NCBI GenBank assembly: GCA_020848905.1 | Contig: JADLHG010000004.1 | Span: forward strand, 310,001-374,000 | DNA: 64,000 bases | Origin: Deltaproteobacteria bacterium | GTDB lineage: Bacteria > Myxococcota_A > Polyangia > GCA-2747355 > JADLHG01 | Direction: 5' to 3' | Notes under the pieces: generated by a model | Told to the model about the DNA's origin: nothing | Seen by the model: the letters and a program-made list of their open reading frames with translations, nothing else | The model's database searches: none | Program-made: the position numbers and the translations under genes | Shown: piece by piece, positions 1-8,326 of the stretch | How the letters are laid out: every line of letters begins with the position of its first letter | Position numbering within the stretch: position 1 is the first letter of the stretch

Positions 1-517
1 TCCGAATCACCTCCGACTGCTGCTGATAGACGACCAGGTGAGGGAGGCGGCGGAGACGGAGATGCTGGTCGTGGAGGCCAACCTGGACGACATGACCCCG
101 GAGTGGTCGGCCTATGTGGCGGAGCGGCTCTTTGCTGCGGGGGCCGTGGACGTGTGGTACACGTCCATCATGATGAAGAAGGGGCGGCCCGGTCTCACCC
201 TTTCCGCCCTCTGCGCGGGGGGGCAGCTGGCCGCGGTGGAGCAAACGCTGCTCACCGAGTCCACCACCATCGGGCTCCGTCGATATCCGGTCTCGCGGCA
301 GACTCTGGCCCGTCGCTCTCGTACCGTCTCGACGGCCTACGGCGTGATCGAGGTGAAGGAGGCGCTGGAGGGGGACCGCGTCGTCAACGCTGCGCCGGAG
401 TTCGAGGTGTGTCGCCAGGCCGCCGCGGCGCACGGAGTGCCGCTCAAGGAGGTCTACGCGGCCGCCCTGGCCGCCTACCGCGGGGTCTACCCTCCACCGC
501 GGGGGGCCGGACGGTGA
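1..517 (+). CDS. larC: LarC, nickel-pincer cofactor biosynthesis protein (5' partial)
   Basis: Only the C-terminal part is in the window; the frame is open to the left edge, so the start is missing. LarC inserts nickel into the pincer cofactor of lactate racemase and related enzymes in a CTP-dependent step. The family's C-terminal signatures are visible: 'PNHLRLLL', 'EANLDDMTPEW', an 'MMKKGRP' segment, 'TTIGLRR', and near the end 'VVNAAPEFEVCRQAA' and 'GVPLKEVYAAA'. The stop codon overlaps the GTG start of the next gene (GTGA), suggesting translational coupling. No LarA, LarB or LarE is in the window. Confidence 0.9.
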   Translation, partial: PNHLRLLLIDDQVREAAETEMLVVEANLDDMTPEWSAYVAERLFAAGAVDVWYTSIMMKKGRPGLTLSALCAGGQLAAVEQTLLTESTTIGLRRYPVSRQTLARRSRTVSTAYGVIEVKEALEGDRVVNAAPEFEVCRQAAAAHGVPLKEVYAAALAAYRGVYPPPRGAGR

Positions 518-2448
518 GAAAGGTCTCGGTGCTGCTCGTCGGGCTCGAGCCGGAGCTCGACGATGTGCGCGCTCACCTCTGCGAGCTGGGGCTGGGGGTC
601 GTCCGCGTGGACGCGATCGCCGACTTCCAGGGGGGCTTTCCCTCGGTGTGCGTGGTCAGCGGTCGGCAGATGGGCGAGGTCTCTCGCAGCCTCGCCGGCC
701 GATCGCAGGTGGAACCGCCGCCGCCGGTTCTCGCGCTTTGCCCGGGTGGCGGCGCGGAGGAGCTGCTACAAGCCCTGCGGGCGGGGGCGGACGACGCGCT
801 CCCCTGGCCCGCCGGTCGCGACCTCGTGTCGGATCGCATCGCGGCGCTGGCGGAGCGCGGCGAGATCGAGGCGGAAGGGGCTCGTCGACGGGTCCACGCC
901 CAGGTGCTACTCGCGCTGGCCTCGATGCTCGACACCACCGTGGAATTCGAGGAGGTGTTGCACGAGGCGCTCCTGCGGCTGGTCGAGGTTACGGGTGCGA
1001 GCCTGGCGGAGGTGTTCGTCGGCGGAGAGGACCCCGGAGTCCTCTTCCTGCTCGGCAGCAGTGACGATGCGACCGTGGCGAAGCTCCCGGTGCCGGCCGC
1101 CCGTGCGCCGGAGGCGGCCGCCCTCCTGCGCGGCGGCATCGATGCGCGAGAGGCGGGGGTGGGGACCCCCTCGGCCTCGGGCGCAGTCGTTGCGGCCGTA
1201 CCGCTCGTCGACGATGGATCCTGCTTCGGCGCGCTGCGCTGCGAGTGGGTAGACGGGATGTCGCCCGGGGAGCCCGTGCAGGAGCTCTTGCGCGGGACGG
1301 GCGCCGTCCTGGCACCGCGGCTGCGCGCGTCGGATCTCTATCGGTCCCTGCACGAGCGCACGCGACGCGTGGCGGTGGTCTCGTCGGAGCCGCCGAGCCG
1401 TCCGACCGTGCTGCACAAGTACGAGGAGTTCTTCCAGCGCGCCTTCGATGGCATCGTCGTGCTGGACGGCGAGATGAAGGTGCTCTACGTGAACCCGGCG
1501 GGTGAGCAGATCACCGGGTACGCGCGGGACGGCCTGGTGTCGCGCTCCTTCTGCGACGTCCTCGTCCCCGACGATCGGATCGTCCTGGCGGACGTGCTGT
1601 CGGGGGCGCGCGAGAGCCGCGGGGGCCAGACCTTCGACCTGGGGCTCGTGACGACGAGCGGCGATCCCATCCGGGTGTCCGTTTCGTTGAGTGCGCTCCT
1701 GACGGAGGACGAAGTGCTCGTGCTGAGCTTTCGCGACGTCACGGAGGCTCGGGCGCTGTCGGAGGAGCTTCGCACGACCAAGGAGTTCCTCGAGCGGCTG
1801 ATCGACAGCACCGTGGACGCGATCATCGCCACGGACGTGGATGGGCGCGTCGTGCTCTTCAACGCGGGGGCGGAGCGCATCTTCGGACTGCAGCCGGAGG
1901 AGGTCGTGGGCAAGTTCGCCTTTCGGGACCTCTTCCCGGAGGGGACCGCGGAGTACGTCCTCGAAGAGCTCCGGAGCGCCGAGGGGGGAGAGGTAGGCCG
2001 CATGGAGGGGAGCCGCCGCGAGATCCTGAACGTGGACAAGGAGCTCGTCCCCGTGAGCGTGAGCGCCAGCCTGATCTACGAAGGGGGCGAGGAGGTTGGC
2101 GTCGTGGGAATCATCAGCGACCTCCGCGAGCGCTTGCGCATCGAGAGGCGCCTCGTTCAGGCGCAGGAGAAGCTGCTCGAGTCCGAGAAGCAGGCGCTGA
2201 TTGCTGAGCTCGCTGGAACCACGGCCCACGAGCTGAACCAGCCGCTCACCTCCGTCATGGGCTACGCCGAGCTGCTCAAGAAGCGCGTGGCCGAGGACGA
2301 CTCGAATCGGCGAGCGATCGACATCATCCTGAAGGAGGCGGAGCGGATGGCGGAGATCGTGCGGAAGATCGGCAAGATCACGAGATACGAAACCAAGGAC
2401 TACGTCGGCAGCACGCAGATCCTCGACCTGGACAAGTCATCGCGCTGA
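514..2448 (+). CDS. Sensor protein: degenerate receiver, GAF, two PAS and HisKA, no ATPase domain
   Basis: About 644 residues from a GTG that overlaps the larC stop (GTGA). Order of parts: a receiver-like fold (1-112) without an evident phosphoacceptor Asp, a GAF-like region (about 125-270), PAS 1 (about 304-415, 'YVNPAGEQITGY'), PAS 2 (about 425-545, 'LFNAGAERIFGL'), then a dimerisation/phosphoacceptor helix pair with H-box 'TAHELNQPLTSVMGY' (His572). The protein ends about 70 residues later without the N, G1, F or G2 boxes of a HATPase domain. It could be phosphorylated by another kinase or act as a dimerising sensor. No signal peptide or membrane segment is seen, so it is probably cytoplasmic. 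Confidence 0.82.
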   Translation: MRKVSVLLVGLEPELDDVRAHLCELGLGVVRVDAIADFQGGFPSVCVVSGRQMGEVSRSLAGRSQVEPPPPVLALCPGGGAEELLQALRAGADDALPWPAGRDLVSDRIAALAERGEIEAEGARRRVHAQVLLALASMLDTTVEFEEVLHEALLRLVEVTGASLAEVFVGGEDPGVLFLLGSSDDATVAKLPVPAARAPEAAALLRGGIDAREAGVGTPSASGAVVAAVPLVDDGSCFGALRCEWVDGMSPGEPVQELLRGTGAVLAPRLRASDLYRSLHERTRRVAVVSSEPPSRPTVLHKYEEFFQRAFDGIVVLDGEMKVLYVNPAGEQITGYARDGLVSRSFCDVLVPDDRIVLADVLSGARESRGGQTFDLGLVTTSGDPIRVSVSLSALLTEDEVLVLSFRDVTEARALSEELRTTKEFLERLIDSTVDAIIATDVDGRVVLFNAGAERIFGLQPEEVVGKFAFRDLFPEGTAEYVLEELRSAEGGEVGRMEGSRREILNVDKELVPVSVSASLIYEGGEEVGVVGIISDLRERLRIERRLVQAQEKLLESEKQALIAELAGTTAHELNQPLTSVMGYAELLKKRVAEDDSNRRAIDIILKEAERMAEIVRKIGKITRYETKDYVGSTQILDLDKSSR

Positions 2449-2481
2449 CGGGCTCTTTCAGAGCCCTTCGAGGGTATCTAG

Positions 2482-2859
2482 ATGGACAAGAACGCAATCC
2501 TGGCCGAGCTCGAGGCGCTCGCCGGGAAGCTGGAGGTGGACGTGGTCTACGACCACTTCACGGGGGACGGATTTGGCGCGGGTGGAATGTGCAAGGTGCG
2601 CGGTCGCTGGAAGGTGATCATGGAGCGGCGCAGCTCGGCCGGGGAACGCGTTTCGCTCCTGGCTCGCAGCCTGGGGCGCTTCGACCTCGGGCCGTACGAG
2701 ATCTCTCCCGAGGTTCGAAAGCTCGTCCGGAGCCTCGCCGGGGCCGCTGTCGAGGCGGAGGCGGACGTCGTCGCGGAGGAAGAGGTCGCGTCGCCTGCCG
2801 TCGCCGGGGAGGAAGAGGTCGTGCCGCCCGCCGTCGCCCCCGAGGATCGGGACCCTTAG
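2482..2859 (+). CDS. Conserved small protein of unknown function
   Basis: 125 residues from an ATG 33 bases after the sensor gene. Residues 1-85 look like a compact folded domain ('VVYDHFTGDGFGAGGMCKV', then a basic strand and 'LLARSLGRFDL'). It resembles a small uncharacterised family I associate with deltaproteobacteria, but I cannot name a domain. The C-terminal 40 residues are a low-complexity acidic Glu/Val/Ala/Pro tail with a repeated 'EEEV' pattern. It has no signal peptide. The stop codon interlocks with the stop of the convergent PEGA gene (4-base overlap). Confidence 0.6.
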   Translation: MDKNAILAELEALAGKLEVDVVYDHFTGDGFGAGGMCKVRGRWKVIMERRSSAGERVSLLARSLGRFDLGPYEISPEVRKLVRSLAGAAVEAEADVVAEEEVASPAVAGEEEVVPPAVAPEDRDP

Positions 2860-4106
2860 TTCGGGATCCGCACGCAGCGGTTGCCGTCTCCCGCGTTCCC
2901 CTGACAGCTCTTGTCGCTCGGCCACGCGGCCAGGGTCACGATCGCGGCTGCCGCCCCGGCCCCGACGGCGGTCCAGAACCACCACGTGGCGTAGAAGCGG
3001 CGTCGGCGCTGGGGTGGAGGGGGCGGTGGGTCGGGAGGCGTGGCGATGGCGCCGTCGTACGGGACGTTCACGTAGAGGAGCTGCGCCAGACGCTCGAGCT
3101 CTTTGAGTCGCGGTTCGGGGAGAACGAGGCCCGTCGCGTTCAGGCGGAGCTGCGAGCGCAGGTCGTAGAGGTAGGCCTGCACCCCGATCTGCTCGGTGGC
3201 CGCGGGGCTGATGGTGGCGAAGACCACCTGATCCACGAATAGCACGCTCCGCAGGTCCACCATCGCGGCGCTCGCCCGCGGCTGACCGAGTCCCGCCGTG
3301 GCGCGGTCCAGGGTCTGCTTCAGCAGGAGGTACTTCTCGCTCTGGCGGAGCTCGACGCTGTAGCTCTCCTGGCGTTGCGGGTGAACGGTGACCTTCACGG
3401 CGGCCTTGCCGTAGCTCGGCATCTTGAAGGTGGCATAGTGCTCTCCGACGGTCAGCCCGAAAGCGAGCGCCGGGGTCACGCCCACGTAGCGCCCGTCCAC
3501 GTACGCCTTTGCGCCGGGCGGTGTGGTCACGAGTTCGACGGATCCTCGGCGTAGGCGTTTGGAGAGCGCGACCGCGCGCTCGAAGAGCGGCAGATGCTGC
3601 GGCCCGAAGGCGTCGGCGTCGAAGCGGTGCGTCGGTCGCCAGGCGAGCAGCCGGAGAAAGGCGGCCTGCGCCTGCGAGGCGCGCCCAGCTTCCGCGAGGG
3701 CGACGCCGATCGCGACCTGCGTCTCCGCCAGGGACTGCTTCTTGGTGGAGGCCAGGACCTTCTCGAAGCCCTGCGCGGCTTCCTGCAGCTTGGCGAGCGC
3801 CGGCCCCGGTTTTCCGCCGCGGAGCAGCTCGAGACCTCGCTCCTTGAGCTCTTCGGCCTGCCGGATCTGGGCCGTGGGCTCCTCTCCCGCGAACTCCGCC
3901 AGCAGCTTGTCCGAGTCCTTCACGTCGAGTCGAGGGTTGCGCCGCAACCCGGTGAGCAGAGCGTTCGAGGCCCGCGCGACGGTCTTGGGCGACGCGCCCT
4001 TTGCGGGGATGATGAAGACCGTCACGCGCGTCCGGGATGCGCTGCGCGCCGACTGAGGCTGGGCGAAAGCGACGACTGCGACGAGGAAGGCGGCCGTGCG
4101 AGGCAC
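2856..4106 (-). CDS. Exported PEGA-domain protein with C-terminal membrane anchor
   Basis: About 416 residues. A hydrophobic N-terminus (AAFLVAVVAFAQPQSARSA) looks like a signal peptide. A helical TPR-like region (about 60-185) precedes a PEGA domain (about 190-265; 'GSVELVTTPPGAKAYVDGRYVGVTP'), a further mixed region, a run of prolines, and one transmembrane helix about 40 residues from the C-terminus. PEGA domains are surface/envelope beta modules common in Myxococcota. I chose GTG at 4106, which has GAGGG six bases upstream; a TTG at 4112 overlapping the previous stop (TTGA) is the alternative. Last gene of a three-gene minus-strand operon. Confidence 0.75.
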   Translation of the reverse strand: MPRTAAFLVAVVAFAQPQSARSASRTRVTVFIIPAKGASPKTVARASNALLTGLRRNPRLDVKDSDKLLAEFAGEEPTAQIRQAEELKERGLELLRGGKPGPALAKLQEAAQGFEKVLASTKKQSLAETQVAIGVALAEAGRASQAQAAFLRLLAWRPTHRFDADAFGPQHLPLFERAVALSKRLRRGSVELVTTPPGAKAYVDGRYVGVTPALAFGLTVGEHYATFKMPSYGKAAVKVTVHPQRQESYSVELRQSEKYLLLKQTLDRATAGLGQPRASAAMVDLRSVLFVDQVVFATISPAATEQIGVQAYLYDLRSQLRLNATGLVLPEPRLKELERLAQLLYVNVPYDGAIATPPDPPPPPPQRRRRFYATWWFWTAVGAGAAAAIVTLAAWPSDKSCQGNAGDGNRCVRIPN

Positions 4107-4108
4107 CC

Positions 4109-4459
4109 TCAACCCTCGTCCATGCGTCGCAGGCTGGCCGAGAGCAGCGGGTCCTCCGCGACGAGGCTCTGCAGCGCCGCTCGCAGCTTCTCGTTGGCCG
4201 CTGGGGTGAGGGCACCGCCTCGCTTCTCCACCACCTGCCCGATGAGGAGTTCCACCGCCTGCGCCGCGTTGACCTCGCCGCTACGTAGCCGGGCCACGAT
4301 CTCGGTCAGCGCGTCGTTCGTGGGCGCGGCCGCTGGACGCGTCTCGGACGGTTTGAGCGTCTCGCTGAACTGGACCTTGGCCTGCCCCTGCGGCCCCTCG
4401 GTCTTGGCCAGGGGTGGGGGTTCGATGGGGCCAGGGCCTTTGGGGCCGCCGATCTTCAT
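4109..4459 (-). CDS. Small hypothetical protein
   Basis: 116 residues from an ATG with AAGGAG ten bases upstream. The first 45 residues are Pro/Gly-rich and probably disordered; residues 50-110 form predicted amphipathic helices ('LTEIVARLRSGEVNAAQAVE'). No signal peptide. The arrangement (disordered N-terminus, helical C-terminus) resembles small regulators or secretion-apparatus proteins, but no family can be assigned. It sits 66 bases after the previous gene and its stop abuts the start of the PEGA gene. Confidence 0.5.
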   Translation of the reverse strand: MKIGGPKGPGPIEPPPLAKTEGPQGQAKVQFSETLKPSETRPAAAPTNDALTEIVARLRSGEVNAAQAVELLIGQVVEKRGGALTPAANEKLRAALQSLVAEDPLLSASLRRMDEG

Positions 4460-4525
4460 GGGAATCAGCTCCTTCCCGTTTTTCCTTCTATCATCTTTCG
4501 TTCCCGGCCGCCAGGAAGGGCCCTC

Positions 4526-4933
4526 CTACGCGCGGATGTTGCCGATGGCCGACTTGGAGGTCTCGTGCCGGGCCTTCATGACGTTCGACACGAGGGAGAT
4601 CTGGCGATTCTGGCGCTGGATTTGGTCCTGGAGCTCGAGCAGTTTCAGATCTTCGCCGTACTTCTGCGACGAGGCGGCACGGAGCGGGTCAGCCGGGTCC
4701 GAGCTCGACGCCACGGGGCCGCTGACGTCCGACCCGGGACGCGCGTTGGAGATGGCGGCCGAGAGCGCCGGAAGGCCGATCATCCCGGTGGCAACCTGCG
4801 CTCCCGACAGGAGCACCTGGGCGCCTTGGCGCAGCACGTCCTTGAACCCCGTGGAGGGCGGCGGCGTCTCGCGGGGACGGATGGTCTCGATGTCGATCTG
4901 GCTGGCGTTACGACCGATGCGGGGGAGGCTCAT
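4526..4933 (-). CDS. Small helical protein, possibly type III secretion rod/needle-like
   Basis: 135 residues from the ATG at 4933, chosen because AGGAG lies six bases upstream; the same frame is open further up but has no better start. The N-terminus is polar, the middle has a Gly/Ala-rich hydrophobic stretch (about 50-75), and the C-terminus is a long amphipathic helix ending 'SNVMKARHETSKSAIGNIRA'. This layout recalls inner-rod and needle subunits of type III secretion systems (SctI/SctF), but I see no secretion genes nearby, so that is a weak inference. First gene of the three-gene minus-strand operon. Confidence 0.5.
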   Translation of the reverse strand: MSLPRIGRNASQIDIETIRPRETPPPSTGFKDVLRQGAQVLLSGAQVATGMIGLPALSAAISNARPGSDVSGPVASSSDPADPLRAASSQKYGEDLKLLELQDQIQRQNRQISLVSNVMKARHETSKSAIGNIRA

Positions 4934-5124
4934 GGCGTTCTCCTGTCGTTGAGCTCGTCGGTTTTGTTGCTCGCCGGTGGTTATCGGGGCTCGGTCTGAG
5001 AAGGTTGCGCGGTTCGCCGCGCGCCGCGCAGGTGCTGGGTTCTCGCTGACCCGATGGCGTGATAACGTCCCATAACTCTTCGAGGGAACTGTGCCCCTCG
5101 GAGGCAACCGTTACAGAGGACCTC
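4934..5124 (+). promoter_or_regulatory. Divergent intergenic region with two hairpins
   Basis: This 191-base gap separates the minus-strand small-protein operon from the plus-strand lipoprotein operon, so it must hold both promoters. I see a perfect 6-bp hairpin with a TTCG loop at 5007-5022 (GCGCGG/CCGCGC) and a second 6-bp hairpin at 5081-5100 (CGAGGG/CCCTCG) just upstream of the lipoprotein start. A clear sigma-70 promoter is not evident. Confidence 0.4.
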
Positions 5125-6744
5125 ATGCGTGCGATCCCGCTCCTTCTGAGCTCGGTGCTTCTGGCGGCGGGCTGTCCGACCCCGCGCCCGGTCGTCGGGC
5201 CGCCCAAGAAGCCGGTAGAAGATCAGAAGTTCCCCGTGCTCGGCCTGGTGCCCGCGAAGCCCACTTACTTCGTCGTGCTCGGGCGCCTGAGCCGCGCGGC
5301 CGAGGGGTTGCGAGCCTTCGTCGAGCCGCTTCGTGCCCTCGACACGGGCCTGACCCCCGACACGCTCGACAAGGAGTGGCAGAAGGACGTGGGCGGGAGC
5401 CCGCTGTCGGCGAACGATCTGGACGATGCCGGGCTCGATCTGAAGGGGAGCGCGGTCCTCTTCTCCACCACGGCGGCCCCCACCTGGGTGCTGCCCGTGG
5501 GCGATGAGGAACGGCTGCGGAAGTTCGTCGAGGGGCGGACGCGCCTCACGACCACCTTCGTGCGGTCGTACAAGGGGCACACCGTGACCGCGTGGAAGGT
5601 GGGCGAGGCGGTGCGTGGTGCGATGGTGCGCGTCGCAAGGTATCTGGTGCTGCACGTGGACTACGTGCCGCCCGGCTCGCCGGCGGACTGGAAGCCGAGC
5701 TTGACCTGGCTCGACGAGATCCTCGCCGCGCGCGCCGGACAGTCCGTGCTGCACGGCGAGGCCTACCGCTGGGTGATGAAGGCGGGGGGCGAGACCGCCG
5801 ATGTCGTGGCGTACCTCGACCCGGCCGCGGTGCAGGCCGGCGCCACGCCCTGGCTCGGCCCGTTGCCCGCGACCTGCGCGGCTCCCGACCGTAAGCTCGA
5901 TGGCGTTCGCCGCGTCGCGGTCGCCGTGCGCCTCGGCGCCCGTTCGCTCGCGGCCACGGCCACCATCTCGCTGACCGCGGAGGGGGAAAAGAGCCTCGCG
6001 GCCCACGTTGCGCGCGGCCCCGCCTTGCCGGCCTCCCTCTGGGAGAAGGCCCCCGCGCGGCTCGCGTGGCATCTGGACCCTCGCTACGTGACCGAGCTCG
6101 CGGCGCGCTACGGAGAGGCCCGCTGCGGCCCGGTCCACGGGGCCATTCGCGAGCTGTCGGGGCCGCTCCTGCAGCCGCTTCGCAGCTACGAGGCGGTGCT
6201 CCAGCATCTCGGCGGCTCCTTCGAGGCCGTCCTGCTCAGCGCCGACGAGAAGGGGCAGGGGACTCTCTCGCTGCAGGGCGCGGCGGTGGCCGCGGCGAAG
6301 CGCGAAGAGGACCGCGCGTTCCTGCTCAAGGAGCTCACGGTAGACGCCGAGAAGCAGACCCAGCTCGGGGGGCGGAAGCTGCACGCGGTCTCGCCGTCGG
6401 TGACCATGGTCGAGTCCGTGTGGCTCACGCTCGCCGACGACCGGCTGCGACTGGCCGCGGGCGAGGGCGTGATGCAGAGACTCCTGGCCGACGCACCCGT
6501 CGCTGGGAATCGCTTCCTGTCGCTCGGCCTCGAGCCGGGGCGCATCGCCGACCTGCGTGCCCCCGCGCGGCTCCTCGAGAGCGGGGGCTCGGCCCCCACC
6601 CCGTGGGGCGGGCGAAGCAGCTCGGGCGGGCGGTGGTCGCTCGACCAGCTCGCGAACTGGGCCTCGAGCTACGCGCGCGTCCAGCTCGACGGCGAGGTCC
6701 GTGGCCAGGACGTCGTGCTGCGGCTCGGTTACCAGCTCCGATGA
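5125..6744 (+). CDS. Lipoprotein of unknown function
   Basis: 539 residues from an ATG with GAGGA four bases upstream; the in-frame ORF extends further 5', but this start gives a clean lipoprotein signal ('LLLSSVLLAAGC', Cys at about 18). The remainder is a mostly beta/alpha soluble domain with no motif I recognise. The repeated layout (two segments with 'VLPVGDEERLRKFV' and 'LKELTVDAEKQ'-like helices) suggests a duplicated fold. The stop overlaps the next gene's ATG (ATGA), so it is co-translated with the EI24-like protein and the ABC system. A role in the same envelope process is inference. Confidence 0.65.
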   Translation: MRAIPLLLSSVLLAAGCPTPRPVVGPPKKPVEDQKFPVLGLVPAKPTYFVVLGRLSRAAEGLRAFVEPLRALDTGLTPDTLDKEWQKDVGGSPLSANDLDDAGLDLKGSAVLFSTTAAPTWVLPVGDEERLRKFVEGRTRLTTTFVRSYKGHTVTAWKVGEAVRGAMVRVARYLVLHVDYVPPGSPADWKPSLTWLDEILAARAGQSVLHGEAYRWVMKAGGETADVVAYLDPAAVQAGATPWLGPLPATCAAPDRKLDGVRRVAVAVRLGARSLAATATISLTAEGEKSLAAHVARGPALPASLWEKAPARLAWHLDPRYVTELAARYGEARCGPVHGAIRELSGPLLQPLRSYEAVLQHLGGSFEAVLLSADEKGQGTLSLQGAAVAAAKREEDRAFLLKELTVDAEKQTQLGGRKLHAVSPSVTMVESVWLTLADDRLRLAAGEGVMQRLLADAPVAGNRFLSLGLEPGRIADLRAPARLLESGGSAPTPWGGRSSSGGRWSLDQLANWASSYARVQLDGEVRGQDVVLRLGYQLR

Positions 6745-7595
6745 GCCCCTCCGCGGTCGCTGCCGGAGCGGGCCGGGATCCGCGACAGGGCGGGGCGGCA
6801 GTGCGCTTCTTTCGCGGCTTCGGCTATCTCTTCGAGGCCTGGGGCTTTGTCTTCGGCAAGCATCCGGGCCTCGTCGCCTACTGCCTGGCGCCCCTGGTCA
6901 TCAATCTGCTCGCCTTCGGCGGCGCGGCCGTGGGGCTCTACTATTACTATGACGACCTGGTGGCCCTCATCTGGGCCAGGCCGTCGAGCTGGCGGGTCAT
7001 CTTCTGGTACCTGCTCTACGTCTTCATCTTCCTCGCCGTGATGCTGCTCGCCTACCTGGGCTTCTTCGTGGTGCAGGCGGTCCTCTCGGCCCCCTTCAAC
7101 GACCTGCTCTCGGAGCGCGTGGAGGAGCTCGCCTACGATCGACCGCCGCCCCCCTTCTCCGTAGGCCGCCTGCTGGCCGGTCTCGGAAGGACCGTCCTCC
7201 ACGAGCTCGGCAAGCTCGGCATCTACGTCTCGGTCATGCTGCCCCTCTTCCTGCTCAACCTGTTCGTGCCCGTCCTCGGACCGGTCGTCTTTCTCTGCGT
7301 CGGCTTCTACGTCACCGCGCTCTTCTTCGCCTACGACTTCATGGACTACTGCATGGGGCGTCGGGCGTGGCGGTTCGGGCGGAAGTGGGCGGCGCTGAAG
7401 GCGCATCGGGCGTTGACGCTCGGGTTCGGGTCGGCGCTGGCGGTCGCGCTGCTCGTCCCCGTGGTCGGGCTGCTCTGCGTGCCGATGGCGGCCGTCGGCG
7501 GGACCCTGCTCTTCTGCGACCTCGAACGCGTGGGAGCCTTCGACCAGGCCCACGGGGCCGATCCCCTGGCCGCGTCGCCAGGGCTGCGCGGCTGA
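6741..7595 (+). CDS. EI24/CysZ-like integral membrane protein
   Basis: 284 residues with about six hydrophobic segments. The N-terminal pattern 'FFRGFGYLFEAWGFV' followed by 'HPGLVAYCLAPLVINLLAF' and the later 'SAPFNDLLSERVEEL' and 'VLGPVVFLCVGFYVTALFFAYDFMDY' type segments match the EI24 (CysZ) superfamily. CysZ imports sulfate, but family members outside enterobacteria are mostly uncharacterised, so no substrate is assigned. The ATG overlaps the lipoprotein stop; the ABC ATPase starts eight bases after its stop. Confidence 0.75.
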   Translation: MSPSAVAAGAGRDPRQGGAAVRFFRGFGYLFEAWGFVFGKHPGLVAYCLAPLVINLLAFGGAAVGLYYYYDDLVALIWARPSSWRVIFWYLLYVFIFLAVMLLAYLGFFVVQAVLSAPFNDLLSERVEELAYDRPPPPFSVGRLLAGLGRTVLHELGKLGIYVSVMLPLFLLNLFVPVLGPVVFLCVGFYVTALFFAYDFMDYCMGRRAWRFGRKWAALKAHRALTLGFGSALAVALLVPVVGLLCVPMAAVGGTLLFCDLERVGAFDQAHGADPLAASPGLRG

Positions 7596-7603
7596 CGCTG
7601 ACC

Positions 7604-8326
7604 ATGCCCGATGTACTGATCGACGTTCGTCAGGTGAGCAAGAGCTTCCGGGGCGCGAAGGCTCCGGTGGCGGTGCTTCACGAGGTCTCTCTGCAGGTGA
7701 GCAAGGGGGAGTACCTGGCCATCGTGGGGACGAGCGGCAGCGGGAAGTCGACGCTGCTGAACGTGATGGGTGGGCTGGATGCGGACTACCAGGGCCACGT
7801 CCTGGTGGACGGCCTGGACCTCTCGCGGCTGAGCGATCGGCAGCTCAGCGCCTTTCGCAATCAGACCATCGGCTTCATCTTTCAGCAGTTCAACCTGCTC
7901 GAACACCTGTCGTGTGCGGAGAACGTGGCGATGCCGGCCCTCTTCAGCCGCACCGAGGTTGCGGATCCGCTCGGCCGGGCCCGGGAGGCGCTGGACCGCG
8001 TTGGGCTCGGGGCGCGCGCGGGGGACCTGGCGGCCAACCTGAGCGGCGGACAGAAGCAGCGCGTGGCCATCGCGCGGGCCCTCTTCCAGCGGCCTCCGAT
8101 TCTGCTCTGCGACGAGCCGACGGGGAACCTGGACAGCGAGACGGGCAAACAGATCATCGAGCTGTTTCAGCGTCTGAACGGGGAGGACGGGATCACGCTC
8201 GTCATCGTGACGCACGAGGCGCGCGTGTCGCGCACCGCGCATCGGGTGGTGCGGCTCGAGGACGGACGGCTGGCGACCGAGGTGGGGGCCGTGGGGGTCG
8301 AAGCCAACCACGGAGACGGGCCATGA
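7604..8326 (+). CDS. ABC transporter ATP-binding protein, MacB/LolD type
   Basis: 240 residues, normal for a LolD/MacB-class ATPase. Visible motifs are Walker A 'GTSGSGKST', Q-loop 'FIFQQFNLL', signature 'LSGGQKQRVAIARAL', Walker B 'ILLCDEPTGNLDS' and the H-loop 'VTHEARV'. This class powers mechanotransmission systems (lipoprotein sorting, peptide or drug extrusion) rather than classical import. The next gene, overlapping by ATGA, encodes the FtsX-type permease it should drive. Confidence 0.9.
   Translation: MPDVLIDVRQVSKSFRGAKAPVAVLHEVSLQVSKGEYLAIVGTSGSGKSTLLNVMGGLDADYQGHVLVDGLDLSRLSDRQLSAFRNQTIGFIFQQFNLLEHLSCAENVAMPALFSRTEVADPLGRAREALDRVGLGARAGDLAANLSGGQKQRVAIARALFQRPPILLCDEPTGNLDSETGKQIIELFQRLNGEDGITLVIVTHEARVSRTAHRVVRLEDGRLATEVGAVGVEANHGDGP

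Noticed and set aside
907-2229. A 440-codon minus-strand frame opposite the PAS sensor
   Set aside because: Shadow of the sensor, where the PAS and HisKA motifs are on the plus strand.
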